NCBI GenBank assembly: GCA_949152475.1
Contig: OX424566.1
Location: forward strand, 9,509,177 to 9,573,176
DNA from: Terebella lapidaria
Taxonomy: Eukaryota > Annelida > Polychaeta > Terebellida > Terebellidae
Reading direction: 5' to 3'
DNA length: 64,000 nt
The position numbers were made by a program, and so were the translations under genes. The notes below the pieces were generated by a model. That model did no database searches. It saw only the letters and a list, made by a program, of their open reading frames with translations, and was not told the DNA's origin. This document shows, one piece after another, positions 24,823-35,007 of the stretch (position 1 is the stretch's first letter; the number at the start of each line of letters is the position of its first letter).

Positions 24823-24933
24823 AATGTGTCTGGTGAATATTATGCCACAAATTATGTCACAGAAACAATCCCCACATCAGTCACGTTTCCATGGTTACGT
24901 ATCAAATACACCAGCAATCAGCAGTTTCTCAAG
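24823..24933 (+). CDS. candidate coding exon A (unknown protein)
   Basis: It follows the acceptor-like GATATCTGCAG, is open for exactly 37 codons and ends CTCAAG before GTATTT, a weak donor. The peptide includes YYATNYVTETIPTSVTFPW. The same frame stays open through the 96-bp gap into exon B, so this may equally be one 130-codon frame. No domain is recognised. Confidence 0.35.
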
Positions 24934-25029
24934 GTATTTTTGATTGCATTCTTGTATTACTTGTTATCTGACCATATATACATGTACATTTATTCTCACA
25001 AGTTTAAGCGGTACAACTCTGATTTCCAG

Positions 25030-25196
25030 TTCACGACTCAGCAGAAGATGAAGCACAATGTTTATCATCACGTGCCGGAAAGTGTGCATCAGTTCATTGA
25101 CACCGCAGTCGATAATTGGTACGGGACGTGCACTGATCACAGCATGTCACGTGATAAACAAACATCACTGCAGCATACACAAGTCAATACCGGCAG
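25030..25196 (+). CDS. candidate coding exon B (unknown protein)
   Basis: It is preceded by CTCTGATTTCCAG and ends CGGCAG before GTGACT. It is open for 55 codons plus two bases in a frame that matches exon A when the 96-bp gap is removed. The peptide is polar, with HHVPESVHQFIDTAVDNWYG in the middle. The frame closes just after the donor. The partner to the right would lie beyond the SINE and minisatellite. The family is unknown. Confidence 0.4.
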
Positions 25197-25346
25197 GTGA
25201 CTAATATTTCACGGGGCTCCACTTGCAAATTGACAAGTTGGGGTTTGGATAAATGCAAGTGGCAATTATGCAAGAGTATATAATCCTGTGGATATTATGG
25301 GCACAGATTCCTTTGCTCAGCTAGTAGGGGAAGGGGCAGGGGGAGG

Positions 25347-25515
25347 TGGCATGATAGCCCATTGGTAGCAGGCTGGGCTGCAGACCATGTGTCCTGGGTT
25401 CGAATCTTGGTCCGGGAACCTACTCTGTGAGCTTGTCCCACACGTTTTCTCGGCCTGATTTAGCCAACAATATAATGTGCATAAAAATGGCTTTAAAACA
25501 CCATTCATTTATTTC
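25347..25515 (+). repeat. tRNA-derived SINE
   Basis: A tRNA-like head carries an A-box-like TAGCCCATTGGTAGCAGG and a B-box GGTTCGAATCT (about 25398-25408). A non-tRNA body follows, including CACGTTTTCTCGGCCTGATT, with an A-rich tail near TTTAAAACACC. Reverse-strand frames here are artefacts of the tRNA-like sequence. Confidence 0.7.
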
Positions 25516-25609
25516 AGGTCGGGATGATGGGTCAAGCTGGAAACTACAGCAAAATCTGTCTTCCACCATGCTCACTGACCATGAAAAGTGGTCTCAAGTC
25601 ATGAGTCTC

Positions 25610-28240
25610 TCAAGTGGTCTCAAGGACCTGAAGGTCGTTGGGGAAGGTGAGGCAAAATGGAGCCTACCTGAAGGTTGTTGGGAAAAGTGAGGCAAAATGG
25701 AGCCTTCTTGAAACTTGTTGGGAAAGGTGAGGCAAAATGGAGCCTACCTGAAGGTTGTTGGGGAAGGTGAGGCAAAATGGAGCCTTCTTGAAACTTGTTG
25801 GGAAAGGTGAGGCAAAATGGAGCCAACCTGAAGGTTGTTTGGTAGAGAGAGGCAAATGGAGCCTACCTGAAGCTTGTTGGGGCAGATGAGGCAAAATGGA
25901 GCCTACCTGAAGGTTGTTGGGAAAGGAGAGGCAAATGGAGTTTACCTGAAGGTTGTTGAGGGAAGAAAGGCAAATGGAGCATCCCTGAAGCTTGCTATGG
26001 AAGGTAAGGCAAACTGCGGCCTACCTGAAGCTTGCTGACGAAGGTGTGGCAAAATGGAGCCTACCTGAAGCGGTTGGGGAAGGTGAGGCTAAATGGAACC
26101 TAGTCGAAGCTTGTTCGGAAAGGTGAGGCAAAATGGAAACTAGCCGAAGCTTGTTCGAAAAGGTGAGGCAAAATGGAACCTAACCAAAGCTGTTGGGGAA
26201 GGTGAGGCAAAATGAGGCCTACCTGAAGCTTGTTGACGAAGGTGTGGCAAAATGGAGCCTACCTGAAGCTGTTGGGGAAGGTGAGGCAAAATGGAACCTA
26301 GTCGAAGCTTGTTCGGAAAGGTGAGGCAAAATGGAAACTAGCCGAAGCTTGTTAGGGAAGGTGGGGCAAAATGGAACCTAGTCGAAGCTTGTTTGGGAAG
26401 GTGAGGCAAAATTGAACCTAGTCGAAGCTTGTTCGAAAAGGTGAGGCAAAACGGAACCTAACCAAAGCTGTTGGGGAAGGTGAGGCAAAATGAAACCTAG
26501 TCGAAGCTGTTGGGGGAGGTGAGGCAAAATGGAACCTAGTCGAAGCTGTTAGGGAAGGTGAGGCAAAATGGAACCTAGTCGAAGCTTGTTGGGGAAGGTG
26601 AGGCAAAATGGAGCCTACCTAAAGGTTGTTAGAGAAGGTTAGGCAAAATGAAGTCTTCCTGAAGCTTGTTCGGGCAGATGAGGCAAAATGGAGCCTACCT
26701 GAAGGTTGTTGGGGAAGGAGAGGCAAATGGAGCTTACCTGAAGGTTGTTGGGGGAAGAAAGGCAAATGGAGCCTCCCTGAAGCTTATTAGGGAAAGGGAG
26801 GCAAACTGAGGCCTACCTGAAGCTTGTTGACAAAGGTGTGGCAGAATGGAGCCTACCTGAAGCGGTTGGGGAAGGTGAGGCAAAATGGAACCTAGCCGAA
26901 GCTTGTTTGGAAAGGTGAGGCAAAATGGAACCTAGCCGAAGCTTGTTAGGGAAGGTGAGGCAAAATGGAACCTAGTCGAAGCTTGTTTGGAAAGGTGAGG
27001 CAAAATGGAACCTAGCCGAAGCTGTTGGGGAAGGTGAGGCAAAATGGAAACTAGTCAAAGCTGTTGGGGAAGGTGAGGCAAAATGGAAACTAGCCGAAGC
27101 TTGTTAGGGAAGGTGGGGCAAAATGGAACCTAGTCGAAGCTTGTTTGGGAAGGTGAGGCAAAATTGAACCTAGTCGAAGCTTGTTCGAAAAGGTCAGGCA
27201 AAACGGAACCTAACCAAAGCTGTTGGGGAAGGTGAGGCAAAATGAAACCTAGTCGAAGCTGTTGGGGGAGGTGAGGCAAAATGGAACCTAGTCGAAGCTG
27301 TTAGGGAAGGTGAGGCATAATGGAACCTAGTCGAAGCTTGTTGGGGCAGATGAGGCAAAATGGAGCCTACCTGAAGGTTGTTGGGGAAGGAGAGGCAAAT
27401 GGAGCTTACCTGAAGGTTGTTGGGGGAAGAAAGGCAAATGGAGCCTCCCTGAAGCTTATTAGGGAAAGTGAGGCAAACTGAGGCCTACCTGAAGCTTGTT
27501 GACAAAGGTGTGGCAGAATGGAGCCTACCTGAAGCGGTTGGGGAAGGTGAGGCAAAATGGAACCTAGCCGAAGCTTGTTCGGAAAGGTGAGGCAAAATGG
27601 AACCTAGCCGAAGCTTGTTAGGGAAGGTGAGGCAAAATGAAGCCTTCTTGAAGCTTGTTGGGGCAGATGAAGCAAACTGAGGCCTGCCTGAAGCTTGTTG
27701 GGGAAGGTGAGACAAAATGGAGCCTATCTGAAGCTTGTTGGGGAAGGTGTGGCAAAATGGAGCCTACCTGAAGTATGTTATTGAAGCTGAGGCAAAATGG
27801 AGCTTACCTGAAGCTTGTTGGGGAAGGTGAGGCAGAATGAAGCCTACTTGAAGCCGAAGTATGTTAGGGAAGGTGAGGCGAAATGGAGCCTACATGAAGG
27901 TTGTTGGGGAAGGACAGGCGAAATGGAGCCCACCTGAAGCTTGTTTGGGAAAATGAGGCAAAATGGAGCCTACCTGGAGCTTGTTGAGGAAGGTGAGGCA
28001 ATATGGAACCTACCTGAAGCTTGTTGGAGAAGGTGAGGCAAAATGAAGCCTACCTGAAGCTTGTTGGAGGTGAGGCAAAATGGAGCCTACTTGAAGCTTG
28101 TCTGGGCAGGTGAAGCAAAATAAAGCCCAACTGGAGCTTGTTGGGGCAGGTGAGGCAAATTGAAGCGTACCTGGAACTTGCTGAGGAAGTTGAGGCGAAC
28201 TGGAGCCAACTTGAGCCAGCAGGGGAAGGTGGAGTGAACC
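25610..28240 (-). repeat. 2.6-kb minisatellite, ~40-bp unit (about 65 copies)
   Basis: The unit alternates GAAGCTTGTTGGGGAAGGTG with AGGCAAAATGGAGCCTACCT; lengths are 39 or 40 bp. Higher-order blocks repeat: the CTCCCTGAAGCTTATTAGGG variant recurs at 26771 and 27443 (672 bp apart), with a relative near 25978. The minus strand has few stops in any frame, so long artificial frames rich in LPHLPQQ and RLHFASP appear. It lies directly downstream of the donor of the exon at 28261-28552, so it is probably intronic. Confidence 0.95.
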
Positions 28241-28260
28241 TGAGGTACACTGAGGCCTAC

Positions 28261-28552
28261 CTTGGTCGAGCTGGTAGCCTGCAGGTTTTCTTTCCATGTC
28301 GGGTTTGCTGCTGGGTCCAGCCGCAGGTGGTGGATCTGGTGGGTGATTGTCAAAACCTGCACTCGCGGAATAAGTTGGCGGGATGATTGGTACGTTGCTG
28401 TGCTCCGATGAGCCGCCGTGGACTTCTGCGTGAGATGTCATCTCCAACTGGGCGTTGTACGCTGATGCGCGATCGCCAGGAGGCTGCGGTTTGTGATCAA
28501 GTTCGGGTGCGTCAGGGTGGTATGGGTGCACTTTGCGGGTGGCAGACTCCAT
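28261..28552 (-). CDS. candidate first coding exon, proline-rich N-terminus with PPTY motif
   Basis: An ATG at 28552 opens a frame of 97 codons plus one base, ending CGACCAAG at the donor GTAGGC (28260). The peptide is hydrophilic and rich in Pro, His and Ser. It has a PPTY motif at residues 58-61, a PPDPPPAAGPSSKP stretch near 72-85 and no signal peptide. PPxY motifs bind WW domains of Nedd4-type ligases. Such tails often precede the membrane segments of small membrane proteins (CD225/dispanin-like), but no such exon was found to the left, so this is only a suggestion. Without splicing the frame runs into the minisatellite and reaches 180 residues. Confidence 0.5.
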
Positions 28553-28720
28553 ATATCAACGGAGTGTGGCTGTCACTAGTGTCAGCTTCCGACTGTGTTA
28601 GTAAATGCGGCTTTCGATGTATGTAAAAGGTTCGTTTCAGGGCACAATTGATTTCATCAATAGTTGATGACCATTGGATGGTTATTGCGTGTTATGTGGA
28701 CTATCATTGGATGACTGTTG
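28553..28720 (-). promoter_or_regulatory. candidate promoter with paired CCAAT boxes
   Basis: On the minus strand CCAAT occurs at 28677-28673 and 28710-28706. The spacing is 33 bp, and both lie about 120-160 bp upstream of the ATG at 28552. Paired CCAAT boxes at about three helical turns are typical of NF-Y promoters. No TATA box is evident. Confidence 0.35.
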
Positions 28721-31700
28721 TCAGGTTCTTTGTTATTCCGGTATATCGCACAACGAATAAACGGTTGTCAGCGTTGGCACATGCAGCTTTAGGATCTGGT
28801 CATCCCGGGTTTCGTTTGTTCCTATGTAAGGAAACGTTGATGTCTGGTAACCGCGTACGGATGACAAACATGTACAATATAATAGTACCTGGTTACCTGG
28901 CACAACGCCAAAGGCACTCAAGAGAAAATCTTTACCCGGGAACGTAGTCCTAGTCCATGAAAGGTCCCCGATTGTCGTCTGTCGGAAGTGCTAATTCTCA
29001 CGGGGAAAGAGACCCAACTGCACCGAAAACATTTCTTTAAACCCTGCCACTTTGGTTTACCCACACGTGCATGTCCGTTTCCCTGGTACCGACATAAATA
29101 TGTTGACAGAGTGGGTTGTTGTTCTGCCAGTTGTAAATGTCGCGACCCTTGATTCTCGCTTTTCCAATAGCTATCCTATTTTGGATGCACTTCGATGACT
29201 GTGGACCCCTGATCAAGCCTAGCACAATGGCTATGTCAACAGCATGGTATAACCAGGCAGGGAACCTAGAACGGCAACCAATACTCGACAACTGTAAAAT
29301 CTTTTGCAAGGATTAATATTAGCGTCGTTGGACGGCTGAATAACGGCACTGAGTCATTTACCACTGGATCAATGCTCCTATTTTAGCAGGGGATTTATGG
29401 CCACTATACACATGATACAACATTGTACACTTCCCTCCCTCGGAGGGGCGGCACCGGGGGTGTGCATAATGAAAATTATTTCGCCCCTTGACACCTTTTC
29501 TCTGTGCACATTATATGTGTCTCAATTTTATTTGCCCACTTTCTTGAATAAAATATAGTTGCCGTTCTGCGACATAACAATCTGCGACAACAGAACCCAT
29601 ACAATTCTAGCAATCAATGATTATGCTGATATCATAGCAACCGATGCAACTACATGTATTATTATACCGTGTACACATACGAATACAAAGGTTTATAGAC
29701 TGTAACGAGTTCCAAATGTCACACCAAGTCTGTATACATGTATTTAATGTTGCAGACGGTATTATGCAGACCTTATGTAATATTATATCTTGGTGGATCT
29801 AGTACAATGTCAAGCTGAGTATATGTTGCTATGGTTACAAGCAAAGCATTAAGTTGCCAACATCTCTGTTTGCTGCAATGTTATATAACTGGGTCACAAT
29901 GGGTACAGTGAAATTTGGCTCAAAATCTACACCTCAAATTGCATCCAGATTTGTGCCATTTTTTCGTTACCATCAGTCACTGAACATGCATCATAACTTG
30001 GATAAACAAACAAGAATTCCCAAATCGAACTGGTCACATGGGGTTGAGTCACATCACCCACACAAGCAAACTGCTCAGTACACAAACCAAGACATAGATT
30101 CCTTTGAGAAAAGCTGGGACATTCCACAAATCTATCTGTGACAAAAATACTAAAAGATCGACCAACTATTTTAGCTGTAATATGATTGTCATGGAAGAGA
30201 CGGGAATGGCGGCCAGGCTAAAATCAAAGATTTGACGCTAAAAATGGGAAAATTAATGGGAGCTCCATGCAAGTTGTGGATGATTTATTGAATACTAATA
30301 CACAGCACTGAAAGAGGTCATGTTTACAGGTAACCATAGCAGCCAATAGCTAGCAAACCCCCTATGCCAAGATCAATATTCGACCATCTACAACAATATG
30401 GGACTATTCTTCGTTTATTAATGAACTTGATACAGCCCGATTCTATGCATGTTTATGGCAATTGATGTTGCGGTAATGACCGCGACATTTCGCCCGGTTG
30501 ATTTCGACCACAACAAGAGCATGGACAATATTTGTAGAGTAGACCTCGAAATATTGTGGGCGACGTGACTGGATGCGCCGTACCCCTTCTACATGTATTG
30601 AGCGTATTTCGATCAGATATAAAGGGATGATATTTGGCATTCCCATTAAAACGGCTTGTATTAGCATAGACTACACTTCACCAGGACGATTGTTCAACAA
30701 ATCATTGTCGAATGTCACAAAGGTACACGGTCAAACAAAGCGAATATTTCCCTGAATAGGCTCGTAGGGACAATAGCATTTTCAGCATTGATTATATGAA
30801 CACAAAGTGCAAAATGCAATATATTTGGTGTTTGTCCCATACATCCATTATTCCATGGTATCTTTGTCACTCGTCATTAATTATTCATGATAATTAATTG
30901 AATGCGCATATATAGAAATGTCAGTGCATAACAATATTCTGATATATACTGATGTGGAAATCAAGCATTTACGGAAACAACGTGTACGTAAATTGCAATA
31001 GTTTTTCACCGTGCTCATTATGACCTACATGGCATACATTGAGATTTAATCCGATCAGCATGGTGTTCCGTGTTTTACTTCAAAGTTGTGTAATAAAAAA
31101 CCATAGGTAGATCAGATATTTTAATTAAATCCAAATTCTCAAAAGTTCTAGATTCCCTCTTATTTTTCTTTCATTTAGAAAAATGCCACATTTTGTTTCA
31201 TCACGTAACACTATGAAAATTGTATAACAATTACAATCATGTGTTCCGATCCATAAACATTATTACCAAAAAAGGTTTGATTTATCTATATTTTATGTAA
31301 TGCTGTTGTAGAAAATGTCACAATATTAGGATTGGGGTTGGTACATGTAGTAATGTATTATTTTTTATTGTGGTTCCAAAAAACTAGGCAAGTTTTGACA
31401 GGGTTTGTCAGGTTACCAAAAACAAGTATTTTTTTTTCTGATCTTGTTGGCAATTAACAATAAACATAATCTATAAATTAAATGATGTATAGGCATAGAT
31501 TAATATACTGTACATCAAATATGCAAAAAAAAACATTTTTGCATTTTATGATCCAGGTGTGCAAAATAATTCAACTCAACACAAAAATGTTTAATAGTAT
31601 GCTAAACTAGCCCACATTATGATGTGCCTGATACAGAACTATTGAGGATTTCATGGAGCATCATGATGGATTATAGAGACCATTGTCATAATGCACTCGA

Positions 31701-32160
31701 TCTAGAACTGGCAGATGGGAAGACATTCACCAGAAGGCAGCATCAAATCAATTTATTCCCAATTTGGGCGACAATCTTTTCGCACTATCCTACAGATGTC
31801 ACCAGTAGTAACAACATAATGACAGAAAATCATAATGGCATCATAATTAGAAAAGACAGTACATAAGTACATTGTGTTCAAAAAGCAGGTCTGACTAAGG
31901 AATGATTTGGCTACTTTTAGTTTTTTTATCTACAAATTCAACATGTTCAACAGTTCACCGAATAGAAGGTGAGTTGATCTGCACGTACAGAACAGACTGT
32001 ACGGATTAGCTTAATTGACTATTGACTGTTCTTCATTTTATAACTATTTCCTTATATGTACATGATATCCAGGGTGGCTTTTCTACCAAATTATCACAAT
32101 GCATATGAAAATGTATTACATATATCAGTGATTTACCAAAAAGGTGTCTATAAGCATTAG
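28721..32160. other. non-coding stretch
   Basis: No supported gene was found. Frames at 29854-30141 (plus) and 31624-31866 (plus) read somewhat like protein but lack an ATG or splice support. A long AT-rich tract with T runs covers 31.1-31.6 kb. Confidence 0.5.
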
Positions 32161-32936
32161 CACTGTAGATAAGCGGTGGCGCGGTAAAATAATTTCGAAC
32201 GGGCTTGGTGATCAATTTTGAACGGTTGATGGTCAATTTCGAACGGTTGGCGATCTATTTTGAACGGTCCACACAATAATGTAGGTGAAAAGTATACTTG
32301 TCTGATGTTTATGTCAAAAATATTTATATTTACCACCTCGGTGAAGCTTTACTGACCTGTGGAAGGCTTTTGAAGCACATCGGGAATTTTTATGATTATT
32401 TATTATTTAGTTTTGAATGGCGAAAAGCAGTATACATGTCATTAATATGTAATTTCGTTATTAGTGTGTGCAAACGTTTGATGAGTCAGTTAAATTGAAC
32501 GTGTACCCAGACATAGCTAAAGTGAATCACGTTATGCTGTTCGATTGATGCATTTTCCTCAAAACGAGCCCGAATCAAGTAGAATAGAAAATTTAAATGT
32601 GGTCAATTTCGAACGCTCATAAATGACAGGCGGATAATTTCGAACGGTCATGCGAGTAATTTCAAACGGTTTGTTGATAGCTCTGCTGAACTATTTCACC
32701 GTGAAAATTGTGTATGTGTTGTGATTTCTTTTGATTTCTGTTCCTTGGGTGGGGGGTTGGGTGTGACAAATATTAGTAGGTTAGTCATTATTACTTTTCA
32801 TTACTTTTTATCTCTCAGATAAGCCTATGACAAGCTAAAATTCTATTTGGTGTTTAGCATTGAAAGGATTATATACATACACTGTACATGACACTGTAAA
32901 ATTGATTAAATGCATATATATGTTGAGTATCTAGCC

Positions 32937-32957
32937 ACCTCCCCCCCCCCCCCCCCC
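32937..32957 (+). repeat. C homopolymer tract
   Basis: A run of about 20 C bases within the CACTA-like element. Confidence 0.9.
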
Positions 32958-33964
32958 TCTCCTCTCCATGTACATGAGGTGATTAGTCTAGTAGTACGGG
33001 TGACTGAGTATAAAATATGTCTGGAAAACGCAAAATCGGTATACATATACAATGTGAAATGTATCAAATTCTGGCTCAGTATTATCCAAAATGGAGATAT
33101 GAAAAGGATAAAAATTGCAATGTATAATATATTGAAAGTTTACGACGAAAACGGGTGTAGAACTGGGTACTTGATGTTCACATGATGTTTTGTTTTCACG
33201 GGTTTGGGGATGTGTGGTATTTATAAAGAATACAGAACTATTTGTGAATACATTTCGGCAGAGGGTAACAGATTTTGCACAACAAACTTGGTATTCAAAA
33301 TTGTTTGTAAATTCAAAGTTAAACTACTACCAAAATAACAAAACAGAACTGACTCTAGAAAAGTATTTGTTCGTTAATTTGTATATTGGAAACACATCAT
33401 ATTTGTGTCCAGATTTTGATGTTCAAATCATAAACTTGGTATAGAGAACAACAGGCACAACAGAAAAAAACAAGATGCACGCTTTTGCCAGTATTGTAAA
33501 TAAGTAAATAATATCAATTTAATAGAAGATGAATGTCATTTTATCCTAATTTACCCACTATATAATAATTTAAGTCAGAAATACCTAAACAAATTCATTG
33601 TACCAAACTGTAGCACAGTAGCATGCTTTCAATTCATTATGTCACACAAGGAAGATGAATGTATCAGAAGTTTAGCTGGCTTTATATAACGCGGAAATTA
33701 CTCGTGATAATTACCATTACTCATGATGTGCGCTGTATTTTATTTGTCTCAAACCACGATATATTATATGTTTCTACGCATATGGGCTCGTTGGCCTTTG
33801 TGAATAAAGCATTATCATAATCGGTATCCGCAAGCATTGAATCACTATCCCGTAGTAGTGAAATGTAGCTGTATATGCATGAATAATATATGTGCACATA
33901 CAGGTCAACATGCCGAAAAGTTACATATGCTAGGGTGCATGGTATCCCGGCATGGCAGACCAGC

Positions 33965-34395
33965 TCATTTCGGTCCTTCATATAAAACACTGATAATATA
34001 TTTGAAGGCTCTATCGATGAATATGACGATATATCTAATGGACATTAAACTGTTAAAAATTCCGCCTTCAACCAGCATAAAATATCTTTGAATGGACGAT
34101 GATGTCACATCTGATTCCACAAAGTCGTAGTCATCACCATCTTCATCCATTGGCAGTGGTACATCTTCAACCACCAGACACATCTGACTTTTCTGGGGGT
34201 TGACAAATACCTTTGCTCAAGTATTTTTTTCAAGGCGCTTCCTGTGTATTAAGTCTTTTGTCTGAATATCAGTCAACCCCCTTCAACCGTGCAAACATCG
34301 CTTGGCATATCCTTTGCCATACATTTGTAGTGCAAATCTTATAGCCTTTATTATCCTTGCACAATAATGCTAATTCTCATTTCCGCGTGTTCTAT
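33965..34395 (-). pseudogene. coding relic inside the CACTA-like element
   Basis: On the minus strand, adjacent frames give RFALQMYGKGYAKRCLHG, then RKRLEKN, then KVFVNPQKSQMCLVVEDVPL and an acidic MDEDGDDYDF stretch. They are separated by in-frame stops. This looks like a decayed element-encoded protein, not host coding sequence. No catalytic motif was identified. Confidence 0.4.
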
Positions 34396-35007
34396 GTCAT
34401 CATAAGGAATCTTACAGTAGTAGCACCAAAAATTGGCCATGATGACGCCGATAGGAACCCATAGAAAACATTATACGGAATGAATAAAATATTTTTTGAA
34501 CGTTCGAAATTGATCGCCTATGAAAAATAACCGTTCAAAATTAACACCGCCCGTTCAAAATTGATCGCTTATCAATATTGTTCTTATCACGGTGTTAGCA
34601 TCTTTATCCTTTGATCTCCATACTTCAATTTTTAGATATAGGTTGTGGGCCATATGTGCTTTCAATATCATCAATATACGATAATAAAATTGGTCTATAT
34701 ATTACGCATATTGTCAACAAACTGGAATCATCAGGAAATACAAGATGACTTAGTCTTGTGTTTCCACGCCTACCTGGAAACCCTCAACTGCTTACAAATG
34801 ACATACGATCATTTCTTTGTGCCCAAATTGAAAGGTTATGTCTATTAATCTGAAATTACTTCACAATTCACTCACTTTTCACCCTGTTTCAGTGTGCGGA
34901 CCGTTCGAAATTGATCACTAACCGTTCGAAATTGATCACCAACTGTTCGAAATTGATCACCAAGCCCGTTCAAAATTACTTTACCACGCCACCGCTTGTC
35001 TACAGTG

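Larger units (their letters stand above)
32161..35007. mobile_element. CACTA-like DNA transposon with inverted subterminal motif arrays
   Basis: The ends are about 65-bp inverted repeats beginning CACTGTAGA and containing AAGCGGTGGCG, GGTAAA and GGGCTTGGTGATCAAT, with a handful of mismatches. Behind each end lie seven copies of an AATTTCGAACGGT-type motif: 32195-32690 in one orientation and 34495-34985 in the other. Starting with CACTR and having many subterminal repeats is characteristic of CACTA/EnSpm elements. The expected 2-3 bp target duplication is not evident (TAG on the left, ATC on the right). Confidence 0.7.

Noticed and set aside
29854-30141. 95-codon plus frame reading like protein
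   Set aside because: It begins with TTG not ATG, lacks splice signals, and this length is expected many times by chance at this base composition.
31624-31866. 80-codon plus frame
   Set aside because: GTG start, no splice support, chance-level length.
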